This document shows positions 16,781-26,112 of a stretch of DNA of 60,686 nucleotides, in pieces. Below the pieces are notes generated by a model. The model was not told the DNA's origin. It did no database searches and saw only the letters and a list, made by a program, of their open reading frames with translations. The DNA is from an uncultured Collinsella sp. Lineage in GTDB: Bacteria > Actinomycetota > Coriobacteriia > Coriobacteriales > Coriobacteriaceae. The stretch lies in contig CATYEN010000009.1 in assembly GCA_958405565.1 (NCBI GenBank), positions 1-60,686 on the forward strand, read 5' to 3'. The position numbers were made by a program, and so were the translations under genes. How positions within the stretch are numbered: position 1 is the stretch's first letter; each line of letters opens with the position of its first letter.

Positions 16781-18959
16781 TGGCGGGCTCCTCCCACGTC
16801 TCCCACGTCGGGTCGCACGAAGCCACCCACGCGCCGTCGGAACGCTTCACGCTACAGCTGAGGCGGGCGCGGAACCGCTCGCCGTAGAGATCGCGCACCC
16901 AGAAGCGCCCCGCCATGTTCATGACCTCGAGGAATGACTTGTAGTCCTCCTCGTCGAGCAGCAGGAAGTCCATGCTGTCCTTGACGTCCCGTTCGTTGAT
17001 GCCGTACGAGACGGGCAGCCCTTCCCCGCCGTCGGCGAAGTGCAGCATCTTGTATCCGTGCGTCACCTTGCGGCTCGAGCCCTTCTTGAGATAGCGCCCG
17101 AACCACGACCTCTCAGCGCCGGCTCCCCAGTTGAGAGCCACCTCGCGGCTCGCCACGGTCGTTTTGACCCTCGTCGCTGTGCTCACGCCCGTCGCGGCGT
17201 AGGCAACCGCGACGTACTCGAACTCGCTGTTGAGCGGAGGCAGCGGGTCGCTCGCGCCCTCGCCCGCCGCAAGGTGCGAGCCGAGCTGCAGGGTCGAGCC
17301 GTCGGGCAGGACGCGCAACACGGTGAAGTGGGACGTTTCGGGCGTGTCGTCACTGTCGGCCTTGCCTGGGAATACCGACAGCTGGCATCCCAACCTCTCG
17401 TCGACGAAGATGTTGAGCGACGGTTTGGCTGGCGGTGCCCAGTCGGTCCGGAAAGTTCTCGAGACGGTGACCGATAGCGACGATCCGGCCGTGACCGTGA
17501 GCATGACCCTGTACGGCGTGAAGTTGACGAAGGCGTGCTGCGCGTAGCCGAGGCCAAAGGAGCGCGCGTCCTTGTCCACAGTCCCGCTCCACAGGAGATT
17601 GCCCCTGATGTCGCACAAAGACAGGTACTGTCGGCTGACACCCGTCTCGTCGGCCACCTTCCACGTGAAGGTGTGCGGCACCGCGCGCAGGGTCGCCCCG
17701 TCCGCAGCCGGATCGGTGAAGAATGCCTGGGGCGCGTCCGCCACGGTATATGCCGCCGCGCTCGACCATGCGCCCCAGTCCTCGTCGAGGCCCTTGGTGC
17801 GCACGCGCACGGAGTAGAGGCCCTTGGTGCCGGTCGGCAGCTTCAGGCTCGTACCCGGGCCATCGACCGTCGTGGTGGTGGGACCCGTCGGCGTCGTGAC
17901 CTGCACCTTGGCTGAGGTCTGCGCCGAGCCGTCCGGATGGTTGGGCACCCATTCGAGCGTCGCGGTCGAACCTGTGGCGTAAGCCGCCCTGACGCCCCTG
18001 ATGGACGGTGCGAGCGGCGGGCATATTGTCGTGACCTCGTTTGACTCGGTCCATGGTCCCTTGAGGCCGCTCTTGACCGCGCGGGCGCGGTAGCGCACCG
18101 TACCCGCCGGTGCCTCCTCGTCCTCCCAAGAGGCGCTTACATCCGCATCGACCCACGTCTTTCCACCGTCGGTCGATAGCTGGAACTCCCAGCTATCGAC
18201 GAAGGCCGGCGCGTCGTGCCCCTTGAGCACGACCTTCGCCGCCTCCGCCTTGACTGCCTCGAGCATGCCGAGCGCCGTCGGCGTGGTGTAGATCGCCGGC
18301 GCGCTCACGCCGTAGTCCGACGTGCCGCCGGGGCCCGTCGCCTTGGCCGAGAAGATGTACATGCAGCCCGGCTCGAGGCCGTTGTAGGTGTGGCTCGTGG
18401 TATCCCAACTAACGGTGCCGACGTCGGTGAACTTCCCCGGGCCGTTCTTCACCACACCCACGGTCACTGTGTCCCAAGGGTAGGCGTCGTCCCTGCCCGT
18501 GTAATCGGTGTCCCAGCTGACCTTCGCGCTGGTGTCGCTCAGGCGCTCCGCCCTGATGTTCTTCGGCGGGTGCGGCGTGCTGTAGGCGCGGCACGGCACC
18601 GTGACGGTGTTGGAGGCGTTCGAGGTGCCGTTGCCGAAGCCGCCCGTGACGCTGATCTGGCCCGTGAAGGTGTGGTTGTAGGAGTCGCCGTTGCCGCGCG
18701 CGAGCTCGACGTCGCGCGAAGTGCACTGGACCCACACCCAGTCGGAATTGTTCGTCGAGTAGACCGAGCCGTTCCACGAGCCGCCCGCCGACGAGCTGCC
18801 GTTTGCGTAGCAGTTGATGGCGTAGCGCGTGCCGTAGCCGTGCGTGACACGGTAGGTCACCGTGGTGTCGGTACGCCCAACCTCAGCAACGTCCACGTAC
18901 GCGCACCAGCAGTACAGGCCGTAAGCGCCTCTGCCTTGAACCCAGTTTCCCTGCGCCAT
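16773..18959 (-). CDS. Tail protein with fibronectin type III-like repeats
   Basis: 728 residues. An N-terminal glycine/serine-rich beta region (1-130) is followed by repeated fibronectin III-like modules with TSAKVSWDT, YNGLEPG and STATLEWVPN motifs. The C-terminal 130 residues (MDFLLLDEEDYKSF, FWVRDLYGERFRARL) match the ends of phage distal-tail proteins. The start at 18,959 follows directly after the tape-measure stop. It overlaps the next gene by 8 bp. It is likely displayed on the tail tip and contacts surface glycans. Confidence 0.78.
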   Translation of the reverse strand: MAQGNWVQGRGAYGLYCWCAYVDVAEVGRTDTTVTYRVTHGYGTRYAINCYANGSSSAGGSWNGSVYSTNNSDWVWVQCTSRDVELARGNGDSYNHTFTGQISVTGGFGNGTSNASNTVTVPCRAYSTPHPPKNIRAERLSDTSAKVSWDTDYTGRDDAYPWDTVTVGVVKNGPGKFTDVGTVSWDTTSHTYNGLEPGCMYIFSAKATGPGGTSDYGVSAPAIYTTPTALGMLEAVKAEAAKVVLKGHDAPAFVDSWEFQLSTDGGKTWVDADVSASWEDEEAPAGTVRYRARAVKSGLKGPWTESNEVTTICPPLAPSIRGVRAAYATGSTATLEWVPNHPDGSAQTSAKVQVTTPTGPTTTTVDGPGTSLKLPTGTKGLYSVRVRTKGLDEDWGAWSSAAAYTVADAPQAFFTDPAADGATLRAVPHTFTWKVADETGVSRQYLSLCDIRGNLLWSGTVDKDARSFGLGYAQHAFVNFTPYRVMLTVTAGSSLSVTVSRTFRTDWAPPAKPSLNIFVDERLGCQLSVFPGKADSDDTPETSHFTVLRVLPDGSTLQLGSHLAAGEGASDPLPPLNSEFEYVAVAYAATGVSTATRVKTTVASREVALNWGAGAERSWFGRYLKKGSSRKVTHGYKMLHFADGGEGLPVSYGINERDVKDSMDFLLLDEEDYKSFLEVMNMAGRFWVRDLYGERFRARLSCSVKRSDGAWVASCDPTWETWEEPANG

Positions 18960-18960
18960 A

Positions 18961-21384
18961 CTACGCGACCCCCATCGCCATGCTCTGCTCCACCGCCGCG
19001 ACGAAGCTCCTGAAGGCGGAGGCCACGCGCCCGTCGACGCCCAGCAGGTCGCCGTCGAGGTAGAGGTTGTAAACGTTGCCGCCGCCCGCGATGCCCGCGG
19101 CTCCGCTGGCGGTCGCCCCGTATGCTCCGCCGCCGGTAACGCTCGCACCGAACACGGCGGCCTTCTCGACGTTGCGCACCGCCGACCTCATGGACTTCAC
19201 GGGCTCGTCAGCCGTGTCGTCGATGCCGAGGGCCGCGCCCTGCATCACGTAGCCGAAAATCTTGCGGAACACGCGCGACGGCGAATGGATGCCCAGCAGG
19301 TTCTTGGCCGCGTCGATGGCGCCGCCCACCACGCCGGTAATCTTGCTCACGACCACGCCGGCCGCGCCGCTGATTCCGTTTGCGATGCCCTGCACGATTT
19401 GCGATCCGATGGATGCCACGCGGCCCTGGATGGAGGACAGGGCGCCCATGATGGAGCTGCCGATGCTCGAGGCCGCCGAGGTCACGAAGCCGACCGCGCC
19501 GCGGATGGCGGAGCCCAGGCTGCTGATTCCGTTGCGTCCGATGCCCGCCAGGGTGGACGGCAGGTTGTCGATGGCACCGCGGATGGCGGACACGATGTTG
19601 GTGCCGCACGAGCGCACAAAGCCGGCCATGTTCGCGATTCCGTTGCCCAGGAACGTGATGGCGTTGCGGCCGAGGCTAAGCCAGTCGAGCGCCGACCACG
19701 CCGAGACGAAGGCCGAGAAGATGGCCGGGATGTTGGCGATGAGCGTCGGTATCGCCTGCACGATGCCAAGCGCCAGCGTCACGATTGCCTGGATGCCGGC
19801 ACCGAGCAGTATCGGCGCGTTGTCGTTGATCGCGCTGGCGAGGTTCTGCACGATAACCGGGGCCTGCTCGATGAGCGTCGGCAGGCTGTCGGCGATACCC
19901 TGCGCCAAGCCGACGATGAGATTCGCCGCGCCCTCTGCCAGAACACCCGCGTTCTCGGCTATGGACTCGGAGAGGCCGGTGAGAATCTGCAGGCCGCTCT
20001 CCGTGATGGAGGGCAGGTTCTCGGACAGGTAGCCGCCGAGCGATGTCATGAGCGACGCCGCCGTCTCGGAGAGGAAAGACAGCCCCATCTCGATCCCCTC
20101 GGCGAGCCTGGGAACGACCTCGCCGCCGACGTCGGCGAAACCCTCGGCGATGCCGGGCAGCGAAGAGGTGATGTTCTCCTGCAGCGTGGACAGGTCGCCG
20201 TCGAGCAGCGTCAGCCCGTAGACCATGGCGAGGTGCAGCGACTCCAGCGGGTTGTCCCCAACCGCCCAGATCTCACCAAGACCCTTGAAGCGCTCGCCGA
20301 TCTCATCCACGCCGTCAGACACGGCAGAGAGGATGTCGCCCATGGGCCCGGGCACGGCCTCAGCCGCGCTGCCGAGCGCCTGCGTGAAAATGTCGACGAA
20401 CGCCTGGCCGAGCACGGGACCGACCGACGCGACAAGGCTCGGTAGCTGCGACAACGCCGTGCCGACGATGGTCGCAACGCGCGGGACGACGTTCGAGGCC
20501 GCCGTCTCGACCGACTGCAACAGCTCCTCGGTGAGCTTGCCCATGTCGGCGTCGTCCTTGCCCAGCTCCGTCACCCAGTTCTCCCAGGCGGCCTTGGCCA
20601 TGTTGCAGGAGCCCTCGATGGTCGTCGCGGCCTCGCGCGAGGTCGTGCCCGCGATCTGCATCTGCTCCTGCATCGTGTGGATGGCGAGCACGATGTTGTC
20701 GAAGGACAGGCTCGACTCGTCCACGGCGTCGTTTACGGCGTGTGCGTCCTTGACGAGGCGCTGCATCTCCTCCTTGGTTCCGCCGTAGCCGAGCTTCAAG
20801 TTGTCAAGCATGGTGTAGTTCTGCTTGGCGAATCCTTGGTACGCGTTCTGGAGGTCCTCCATCGCCGTGCCGAAGGTGTTCGCGTTGTCGCTCATGTCGA
20901 CCATTGCCGTGTTGGCGTACTCGGCGGCCTTGACCGTGTCGCCGCCGAGCGATTTGACGAGCGAGGCCGAGAAGCCCGTCACCTGCTCCATGTACCGGTT
21001 GGCGCTCAGGCCGGCCGTTATGTAGGCGCGGTCGGCGTTGGCAAGCACCGTCGTCTGGGCCTGCTCGAGCTGCTCCCACTTACCGGAGCACTGCTCGACG
21101 GTCTGTCCCGTAAGCGCGGCGTACTCGTCGAGCGACTTGCCCATGTTGCCGAAAATCTTCTGGATGCCGCCGACGTTCTGCTCGTATGCGGCGTATGCGT
21201 TCATGCTCATGCCCGTGACGGCGGCGACGCCCGCCCCCACGGCGGCGACGCCCATGCCTACCGCCTTGGCAACGGTCGCTCCGGCCTTGCCGAGCGTGCC
21301 CACGACCTTCGAGGCCACGCCCTCGGCCTTGCCGCTGGCCTCGTCCTTGAGGCCGACCTTAATCATCAGGTCGAGAAGGTTCAC
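18961..21384 (-). CDS. Tail tape measure protein
   Basis: 807 residues, the longest phage gene. It has an N-terminal region with Gly/Ala-rich helices (VGMGVAAVGAGVAAVTG), a conserved QTVEQCSGKWEQLEQAQ segment, and long hydrophobic helical repeats in the middle. The C-terminal IHSPSRVFRKIFGYVMQG motif is typical of Gram-positive siphophage tape measures. It sets tail length and may form a channel for DNA entry. It lies immediately after the frameshifted tail chaperone. Confidence 0.92.
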   Translation of the reverse strand: MNLLDLMIKVGLKDEASGKAEGVASKVVGTLGKAGATVAKAVGMGVAAVGAGVAAVTGMSMNAYAAYEQNVGGIQKIFGNMGKSLDEYAALTGQTVEQCSGKWEQLEQAQTTVLANADRAYITAGLSANRYMEQVTGFSASLVKSLGGDTVKAAEYANTAMVDMSDNANTFGTAMEDLQNAYQGFAKQNYTMLDNLKLGYGGTKEEMQRLVKDAHAVNDAVDESSLSFDNIVLAIHTMQEQMQIAGTTSREAATTIEGSCNMAKAAWENWVTELGKDDADMGKLTEELLQSVETAASNVVPRVATIVGTALSQLPSLVASVGPVLGQAFVDIFTQALGSAAEAVPGPMGDILSAVSDGVDEIGERFKGLGEIWAVGDNPLESLHLAMVYGLTLLDGDLSTLQENITSSLPGIAEGFADVGGEVVPRLAEGIEMGLSFLSETAASLMTSLGGYLSENLPSITESGLQILTGLSESIAENAGVLAEGAANLIVGLAQGIADSLPTLIEQAPVIVQNLASAINDNAPILLGAGIQAIVTLALGIVQAIPTLIANIPAIFSAFVSAWSALDWLSLGRNAITFLGNGIANMAGFVRSCGTNIVSAIRGAIDNLPSTLAGIGRNGISSLGSAIRGAVGFVTSAASSIGSSIMGALSSIQGRVASIGSQIVQGIANGISGAAGVVVSKITGVVGGAIDAAKNLLGIHSPSRVFRKIFGYVMQGAALGIDDTADEPVKSMRSAVRNVEKAAVFGASVTGGGAYGATASGAAGIAGGGNVYNLYLDGDLLGVDGRVASAFRSFVAAVEQSMAMGVA

Positions 21385-22106
21385 CTAGACCACCTTCAAT
21401 CCCATCCGCTCGATGATGTCTGCGGCGATCTCGTCGCCGCCGCGCGTGTCCTCCGCCTCGGACCCATCGCCCGCATCGCCGTTGACGATGCTCAGGAAGG
21501 GTTCCTTGAGCCACTTCCCCTGCGCCATGAGGCGCACCGACTCGCTCAGGTACACACGGAACGCCTCCCGCTCGTCCCGCTCGCGCCACCGCGCGACCAT
21601 GTACCTACAGAAAGGGCGAGCACGCCGTGGCCCGACGTACTCGCCCAGACAGAGCCATATGTGAGATGGGTCCTCGGCGGCTATCCAAAAAAAGGAGCCA
21701 AAATGTCCTTGATGCCGTCGATGCCGTCGATGGCATCCTTGATGTCGTTCACCCACTTCTTGACGGTGAAGTCGGCCTTGTACTCCTCGAGCGTCTGGCC
21801 GTCGAGCGCGGCGAGCAGCTTGTAGCTGATCTCGCCGCCCTGGCGCAGCACGTCGGGTAGAAGCCCCGCCACCATGTCCACGGCGAGGCCGTTGACCTCG
21901 GAGGCGGCGGCTACCTTCGCGGCCTCGGGGTCGCCCTTGACCTTGGCGCTCGCCTTGGCCTTGGCCTTGGCGGAATCGGCGCGGAACTTGGCGTAGGCCG
22001 CCTTGGCCTTTGCGCCAAGTTCGCCGTTCATGACGTCCTCCGCCACGTCCGCCAACAGGCACATGGCGTTCTGGAACTCGTCGGCGTTAAGGTTCTCCAG
22101 CTTCAT
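21385..22106 (-). CDS. Tail assembly chaperone, long frameshift product (gpGT-like)
   Basis: A -1 slip on a run of seven U residues near the end of the short chaperone frame would fuse 140 residues to a further 100, giving about 240 residues. The extension starts WIAAEDPSHIW and ends MGLKVV just before the tape measure. The overlap, position and product sizes match gpG/gpGT of lambda-like siphophages. The extension has no plausible start codon of its own in the right place, which supports the frameshift. The minor product normally recruits the tape measure and tail tube subunits. Confidence 0.82.
21681..22106 (-). CDS. Tail assembly chaperone, short product (gpG-like)
   Basis: 141 residues, helical, with an Ala/Lys-rich stretch near 40-65 and the end ILAPFFG just beyond the slippery run. 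It begins 3 bp after the major tail gene. It is the zero-frame partner of the -1 frameshift and is expected to be made in excess. Confidence 0.83.
   Translation of the reverse strand: MKLENLNADEFQNAMCLLADVAEDVMNGELGAKAKAAYAKFRADSAKAKAKASAKVKGDPEAAKVAAASEVNGLAVDMVAGLLPDVLRQGGEISYKLLAALDGQTLEEYKADFTVKKWVNDIKDAIDGIDGIKDILAPFFG
21687..21693 (-). promoter_or_regulatory. Slippery heptamer for -1 frameshifting
   Basis: Seven T residues on the coding strand, read in frame as T TTT TTT, fit the X XXY YYZ rule. The zero frame meets a TAG stop 6 nt later; the -1 frame stays open for 100 codons to 21,385. Confidence 0.82.
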
Positions 22107-22108
22107 GG

Positions 22109-22678
22109 TTAGGCTCCAATCTCCTGTTTGATATAAATCTCGTAGGGCACGATCTCGGGGTTCTTGATGGAGTAGTGGCCCGTGAACTCGAACGCGAACT
22201 GGCCCTTGGCCTTGTTCTGCGTCGTGATCTGCAGGCCGCCCGTGTTGAGCGCGTTAATGAGGCGGATGGCGATATAGCCGTTGCCGCTCTCGCCCGAGTA
22301 GTCGCCGATGAGCCAAATGTCGGCGAAGTCGGCCTCCGAAAGCGCGGAGCGCGGGACGATCTTCCCCTCGGTCTCGTCGGCTGCGGCTGCGAGCTTCATG
22401 CCGAGCGGAGTGTTAATGGTCACGAATGTGCCGCTCAGCTTGGCCTCGATGCTGTCGATGCGCTTCAGCTCCATCGTGTTGGCGGGGCAGTTGTCGATGT
22501 CCTCGCCATAGTCGATAAAGGTGGGCGTCGCGGCGAAGCTGGTGCCGCCGCTCGTCGCGCCCATCAGCTCGGACTCCGCGACCTCTGCGGTCTTGGGGTT
22601 GAAGTTCGTGGCGAGCAGGCCCGCGTTGATGACGATCTCCTTGAAAGTGTTATCGGGGATGCGCGTGAACTTAGACAT
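22109..22678 (-). CDS. Major tail (tube) protein
   Basis: 189 residues with a beta-rich composition. The start NTFKEIVINAGLLATNF and the end PYEIYIKQEIGA are usual in tail tube proteins of Gram-positive siphophages. It lies between the tail-completion gene and the chaperones, the standard position. AGGAGG precedes the ATG. Confidence 0.85.
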   Translation of the reverse strand: MSKFTRIPDNTFKEIVINAGLLATNFNPKTAEVAESELMGATSGGTSFAATPTFIDYGEDIDNCPANTMELKRIDSIEAKLSGTFVTINTPLGMKLAAAADETEGKIVPRSALSEADFADIWLIGDYSGESGNGYIAIRLINALNTGGLQITTQNKAKGQFAFEFTGHYSIKNPEIVPYEIYIKQEIGA

Positions 22679-22686
22679 ATGACCTC

Positions 22687-23055
22687 CTAGTAGCTGGTCA
22701 TGTACTCAATGGTCAGGTTGATGATTCGGCGCTTCACGGCGTTGTCCTCGTCGGCCATGGCGTTGCAGAACGGCTCGCCCTGCATCACCCACATGCCGCC
22801 GCCGTCGCACGGCAGCAACACGCCGGAGAGCCCGAGCGCCCGGGCGACCTCCTCGGCCTTGGCGTTGGGCGCGGCCTCGGACGAGGTCCGGTACCAGAGG
22901 TTCACCTCGGAGTTGCACTGCGTTCCGAACGCCGCGGTCGGCAGGTCGTAGGTGATGTAGGGCATCTTCGCCTCGCCCGGCACCGCCGAGTCGCGGTACA
23001 CGGGAAGGCCGAAGCCCTCGAGCCACTCCTGCAGCGCCGCCGCCTTAGTCGCCAT
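22687..23055 (-). CDS. Tail terminator/completion protein
   Basis: 122 residues, starting MATKAAALQEWLEGFGLPVY and containing MPYITYDLP. This resembles the minor capsid/tail terminator proteins that cap the tail before head joining. It precedes the tail tube gene and overlaps the preceding connector gene. Assignment rests mostly on the motif and gene order. Confidence 0.7.
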   Translation of the reverse strand: MATKAAALQEWLEGFGLPVYRDSAVPGEAKMPYITYDLPTAAFGTQCNSEVNLWYRTSSEAAPNAKAEEVARALGLSGVLLPCDGGGMWVMQGEPFCNAMADEDNAVKRRIINLTIEYMTSY

Positions 23056-23398
23056 CCGGCACCTCCCACTCCTCCGCGCTGCACTGGCCGAAGCTGAATG
23101 ACGCGCAGCACGGCGCGGCGCCGTCGTCCGCGTTCGACGTGCAGCGGAATACCTGCCCGTCGAACGCACGCTGGAAGAGGTCGCCGTACCGCAGCGGCTC
23201 GGCGGTCGTCACGGTGTAGACGTTCCTCACGCCGTCGTGCTCCGCGATACGCGAGGCCGTGGAGCTGTCGCGCACGATCGCCGCCATGAAGCCGTCGCCG
23301 ACGGTAAGGGCGGTCCTGAAGCCGCCCTCGCCGTCAGGCTCGGTCTTTGCGACGAGCCTCGCGCACGCCACCGCCATGCGCTCGTACAGGCGGCTCAC
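23045..23398 (-). CDS. Head-tail joining protein
   Basis: 117 residues from a GTG start whose GTGA overlaps the stop of the preceding gene. It has a central beta region (FRTALTVGDGFMAAIV) and three Cys residues near the C-terminus. Its place between the connector and the tail terminator fits a stopper or neck protein. No family is firmly recognised. Confidence 0.65.
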   Translation of the reverse strand: MSRLYERMAVACARLVAKTEPDGEGGFRTALTVGDGFMAAIVRDSSTASRIAEHDGVRNVYTVTTAEPLRYGDLFQRAFDGQVFRCTSNADDGAAPCCASFSFGQCSAEEWEVPDGD

Positions 23399-23811
23399 AG
23401 CTTTCTCCAAGGGTCGAGACGCGCCTTGAACTGCTGCCGCCACGTGATTGGCGAGCCGTCGCCGCCGACGCGCGTGTAGCTGTAGCCGCCGAAGCTCTCG
23501 CTCGCGTAGGGGCTGTCCAGCTCCTTGGCGTGCTCGGTCTGCCACGCTGCGATCTCGTCAGCGAGGTCGACCACGGCCTGCGGGATGGCGAGCGCCCAGA
23601 CGGTGCCGACGAACTCCTCGTCCGTGAGTTCGTTGTAGGGCCACGCGTGCAGCCCGTCGTTGAAGGTCGAGCCCGTGATGCGGACGTACTGGCCCTCCTT
23701 GAGGCCGAGGGCCGCGGGCGGCACGAGGCGGCCGTCCTCGATACGGACGCGCCCCGTGCGCTTGTCGGCGACGAACCAGTTGCGCAGCGACAGAAGCACC
23801 TGCTCGAGCAT
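23395..23811 (-). CDS. Head-tail connector (adaptor-like) protein
   Basis: 138 residues directly after the capsid gene. It contains a Trp-rich pattern (NWFVADK, DGLHAWPYNELTDEEF, WALAIPQAVVDLADEIAAW) seen in connector proteins of related phages. The last ~40 residues are polar. Likely joins portal to tail. Confidence 0.65.
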   Translation of the reverse strand: MLEQVLLSLRNWFVADKRTGRVRIEDGRLVPPAALGLKEGQYVRITGSTFNDGLHAWPYNELTDEEFVGTVWALAIPQAVVDLADEIAAWQTEHAKELDSPYASESFGGYSYTRVGGDGSPITWRQQFKARLDPWRKL

Positions 23812-23819
23812 CTCTGCGC

Positions 23820-24701
23820 CTATCGCTTATCGGTGATGACGGCGGCGAGCTCGGGGCTGAGGGTCTTGACGCCGCAGAGCATGTCGATGGAGACGGTGTC
23901 GGTCTTGGTCTTCTGGTCGTAGCCCTGGACTACGCGCAGGCCGAAGCCGTCGTAGGAGGTAGAGAAGGCCTTGGGCGCGCCGAGCGGCATCTCGAGCTGG
24001 CGGGTCACGAGCGCGAAGGCGTTCTTGTGAAACGCGATGGACGGCGTGTAGTTTGCCGTCTCTGCCGTGGTCTTCTGCACATTCTGGTCGCAGTAGAAGT
24101 CGAGGCCGTACTTGCGGCCAAGCGATGCCTCCTTGAGGGCGGTGCCGTTGTCGCCGACGGCGGAGGCGTTGGTAAACGCCTCGGTGTTGAGCAGGTCGGC
24201 CTCGGCCTGGGAGCCGTAGACGAAGCGGCGCTCCGTGGAGGGCGCCTTGGCGTCCACGAGGAACTTGCGGGCGGCGATGATGTCCGCCACGGCGATGGCG
24301 CCCTTGGCGTGGTCGACGCGGTTCGTGACGTCCTTCTCGAGCGCGAGCAGGTAGCCGTCGATCTTGTCGGCGAAGGCCTGCATGGCCGGGACGAGGAACT
24401 GCGCGGAGAAGTCGACGATGCCCATCGTCAGCTCCTTGGACGTGACGGCGAACGTCACGTCGAGCAGCTTGTCCATCTTGACGGGGACCTTGCCCTCCGT
24501 GGCGTCCTGCACCTCGACCTCGGTAGTAAACTCCTTGGCCTCGAAGGTGGCGGGCTTGCGGACGGTGATGGTGTCGCCCACGCCGGCGACGAACTCGGAG
24601 GAGTAGTCGCGGTGGACGAGGTTGGCCATGACGGCGTTGGTGCGCAGAACGTCCAGCGCCTCGTTGGCGATGATGTTGGGTGTAAGGATGGTGTTCGACA
24701 T
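23820..24701 (-). CDS. Major capsid protein, P22-coat-like
   Basis: 293 residues. The opening ILTPNIIANEALDVLRTNAVMANLVHRDY followed by the VGDTITVRKPATF motif matches the P22-type coat family common in Gram-positive phages. The HK97-like core is expected. AAGGGG precedes the ATG by 5 nt. The scaffold gene is immediately upstream. Confidence 0.92.
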   Translation of the reverse strand: MSNTILTPNIIANEALDVLRTNAVMANLVHRDYSSEFVAGVGDTITVRKPATFEAKEFTTEVEVQDATEGKVPVKMDKLLDVTFAVTSKELTMGIVDFSAQFLVPAMQAFADKIDGYLLALEKDVTNRVDHAKGAIAVADIIAARKFLVDAKAPSTERRFVYGSQAEADLLNTEAFTNASAVGDNGTALKEASLGRKYGLDFYCDQNVQKTTAETANYTPSIAFHKNAFALVTRQLEMPLGAPKAFSTSYDGFGLRVVQGYDQKTKTDTVSIDMLCGVKTLSPELAAVITDKR

Positions 24702-24710
24702 AGAAACCCC

Positions 24711-25274
24711 TTAGCCTCTCTGCTCCGCCTTGTACTTCATGTACTCGGCGGTGCTCATTTCGTTGATGTCCTTGCCGCCCTCGCCCTTGGGGGCGTGGGC
24801 CACGTCGGCGCCCTTGACGGTTGTGGTTGCGATGAAGTCGGCCCAGTCGGCCTTGATGCCCTCGGTGAGCTTGTCCGCGCCTTCGATAGCGCCGTCCTTG
24901 ACGGTCACGTTCTCGAGGTCGGAGACCTTGAGAACGGTCTCGATGCGCTTGGGGTCGACGCCCGCCGACTTGAGCAGCTCTCGGTACAGGCTGCGCTTCT
25001 CGGCTACGGCTTTCTCGCCCTCGACCTTGGCCTTGTAGTCCTCTAGGTTCTTGACGGCGGCCTTGTACTTTTCCTCGTACTCGCCCGCGCCCTCGCCCTT
25101 GGCCTTGAGCGCGTCCAGCTCCTTCTTGTAGCCGTCCGCCTTGCCCGCGGCCTCCTTGAGCTCGTCGCGCTGCGCCTTGAGCGCGTCCACGCTCTCGGCG
25201 TGCTCTTCGATGATCTGGTCGATCTTCTCGTCCTCGATGCCCATTGCCTTGAGCATCTTTCGCGTGAGTGCCAA
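24711..25274 (-). CDS. Capsid scaffolding protein
   Basis: 187 residues, highly charged and helical (EDEKIDQIIEEHAESVDALKA, repeated Glu/Lys stretches), located right before the major capsid gene as scaffolds are. The start is read as TTG at 25,274 with AGGGAG upstream, because residues further 5' are Arg-rich and out of character. A leader of about 110 bp precedes it with no clear promoter. Confidence 0.8.
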   Translation of the reverse strand: MALTRKMLKAMGIEDEKIDQIIEEHAESVDALKAQRDELKEAAGKADGYKKELDALKAKGEGAGEYEEKYKAAVKNLEDYKAKVEGEKAVAEKRSLYRELLKSAGVDPKRIETVLKVSDLENVTVKDGAIEGADKLTEGIKADWADFIATTTVKGADVAHAPKGEGGKDINEMSTAEYMKYKAEQRG

Positions 25275-25383
25275 CAGAATCTCCCTTGCTTCGGAATGGG
25301 CGGGTCCCAGCCTGTTGCCTCGGCAGGGCCCGCGCCGCAATACCTCGCGGCAAGGGTGAGTATCCAAGCGGAGTAACGCGGCC

Positions 25384-25806
25384 CTACGCGCCACCCCTCA
25401 GGTGCTTCTCGAGAATCGCCCGGTACGTGTCGCCGTGACCCGTTGCCGCCTTGCGCAGGAAGTGCTTGCCCTTCATGCGGGATGTCCCCTCCTCGACGTA
25501 TGGCGCGTACTCGACGTTGGTCCCGATGAAGCAGTCGTAGCCTTTGAGTAGGTGCGTGACGGAGTTGCGCAACCTGCCCGTGTCGACCGGGCACGTCGCC
25601 TTGGCATAGCCCTCCGCGACGAGGCCTATCTCCTCCAGGCCCGTCTTATAAGCGCGCAGGAGGGCCTTCTCGACCTGCTCGATGTTGTTCTGCCGTATCT
25701 CGATGCACTCGGCGGTATCCAGCTTCGCGGCGTTTACGATCTCCTCGGTGATGAGGGTGCCGTGCCGGCCGTGGTCGCCGACGCCGCCGACGAGCCCGTA
25801 GGCCAT
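25384..25806 (-). CDS. HK97 gp10-like neck protein
   Basis: 140 residues. The motif series VDTGRLRNSV, NVEYAPYVEEGT and FLRKAATGH is typical of the HK97-gp10 family that helps join head and tail. In most relatives it follows the capsid gene; here it precedes the scaffold. It starts where the small Cys-rich gene ends (overlap at 25,806). Confidence 0.78.
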   Translation of the reverse strand: MAYGLVGGVGDHGRHGTLITEEIVNAAKLDTAECIEIRQNNIEQVEKALLRAYKTGLEEIGLVAEGYAKATCPVDTGRLRNSVTHLLKGYDCFIGTNVEYAPYVEEGTSRMKGKHFLRKAATGHGDTYRAILEKHLRGGA

Positions 25807-26027
25807 CAGTCGAGCACCTCGCACCCGTAGCCCACGCGGCCGTCGACGTCCGCCTCGATGGCCTCGATGGCCTGCACCGGCACGCCCTCGCACCCGAGCG
25901 TGCAGCCGTCGTCGGGCTCGACCTCGTCGCCGCGCTGCGTGCAGATGTATGTATCCGGGAACGTGAAGCCGAAACCCAGCTTTACGGCGCAGTCGCCGCA
26001 GTTCGCACAAGTGAATAGCTCTTTCAT
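25806..26027 (-). CDS. Small Cys-rich protein in the head module
   Basis: 73 residues with CxxC near the N-terminus and five further Cys, consistent with a zinc-binding knuckle. It is the first gene after a strong terminator, so it must be transcribed by read-through or from a local promoter I cannot identify. No family recognised. Confidence 0.6.
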   Translation of the reverse strand: MKELFTCANCGDCAVKLGFGFTFPDTYICTQRGDEVEPDDGCTLGCEGVPVQAIEAIEADVDGRVGYGCEVLD

Positions 26028-26077
26028 GCCTGCCCCAATCTCTCTGCGGGCAGTGTCGCGGCACGGTCACGCGGCAT

Positions 26078-26104
26078 GAAAAAAGCCCCGCCGTGGCGGG
26101 GCCT
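26078..26104 (-). terminator. Terminator inside the head module
   Basis: On the minus strand a perfect gccccgc / gcggggc stem with a 4-nt loop is followed by TTTTTT. It separates the MuF toxin and immunity genes from the capsid genes. Confidence 0.88.
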
Positions 26105-26112
26105 GCTGTGAT

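Noticed and set aside
23827..25353. 508-codon minus-strand frame overlapping capsid and scaffold
   Set aside because: Out-of-frame, Arg/Gly/Gln-rich translation; capsid and scaffold frames carry recognisable motifs.
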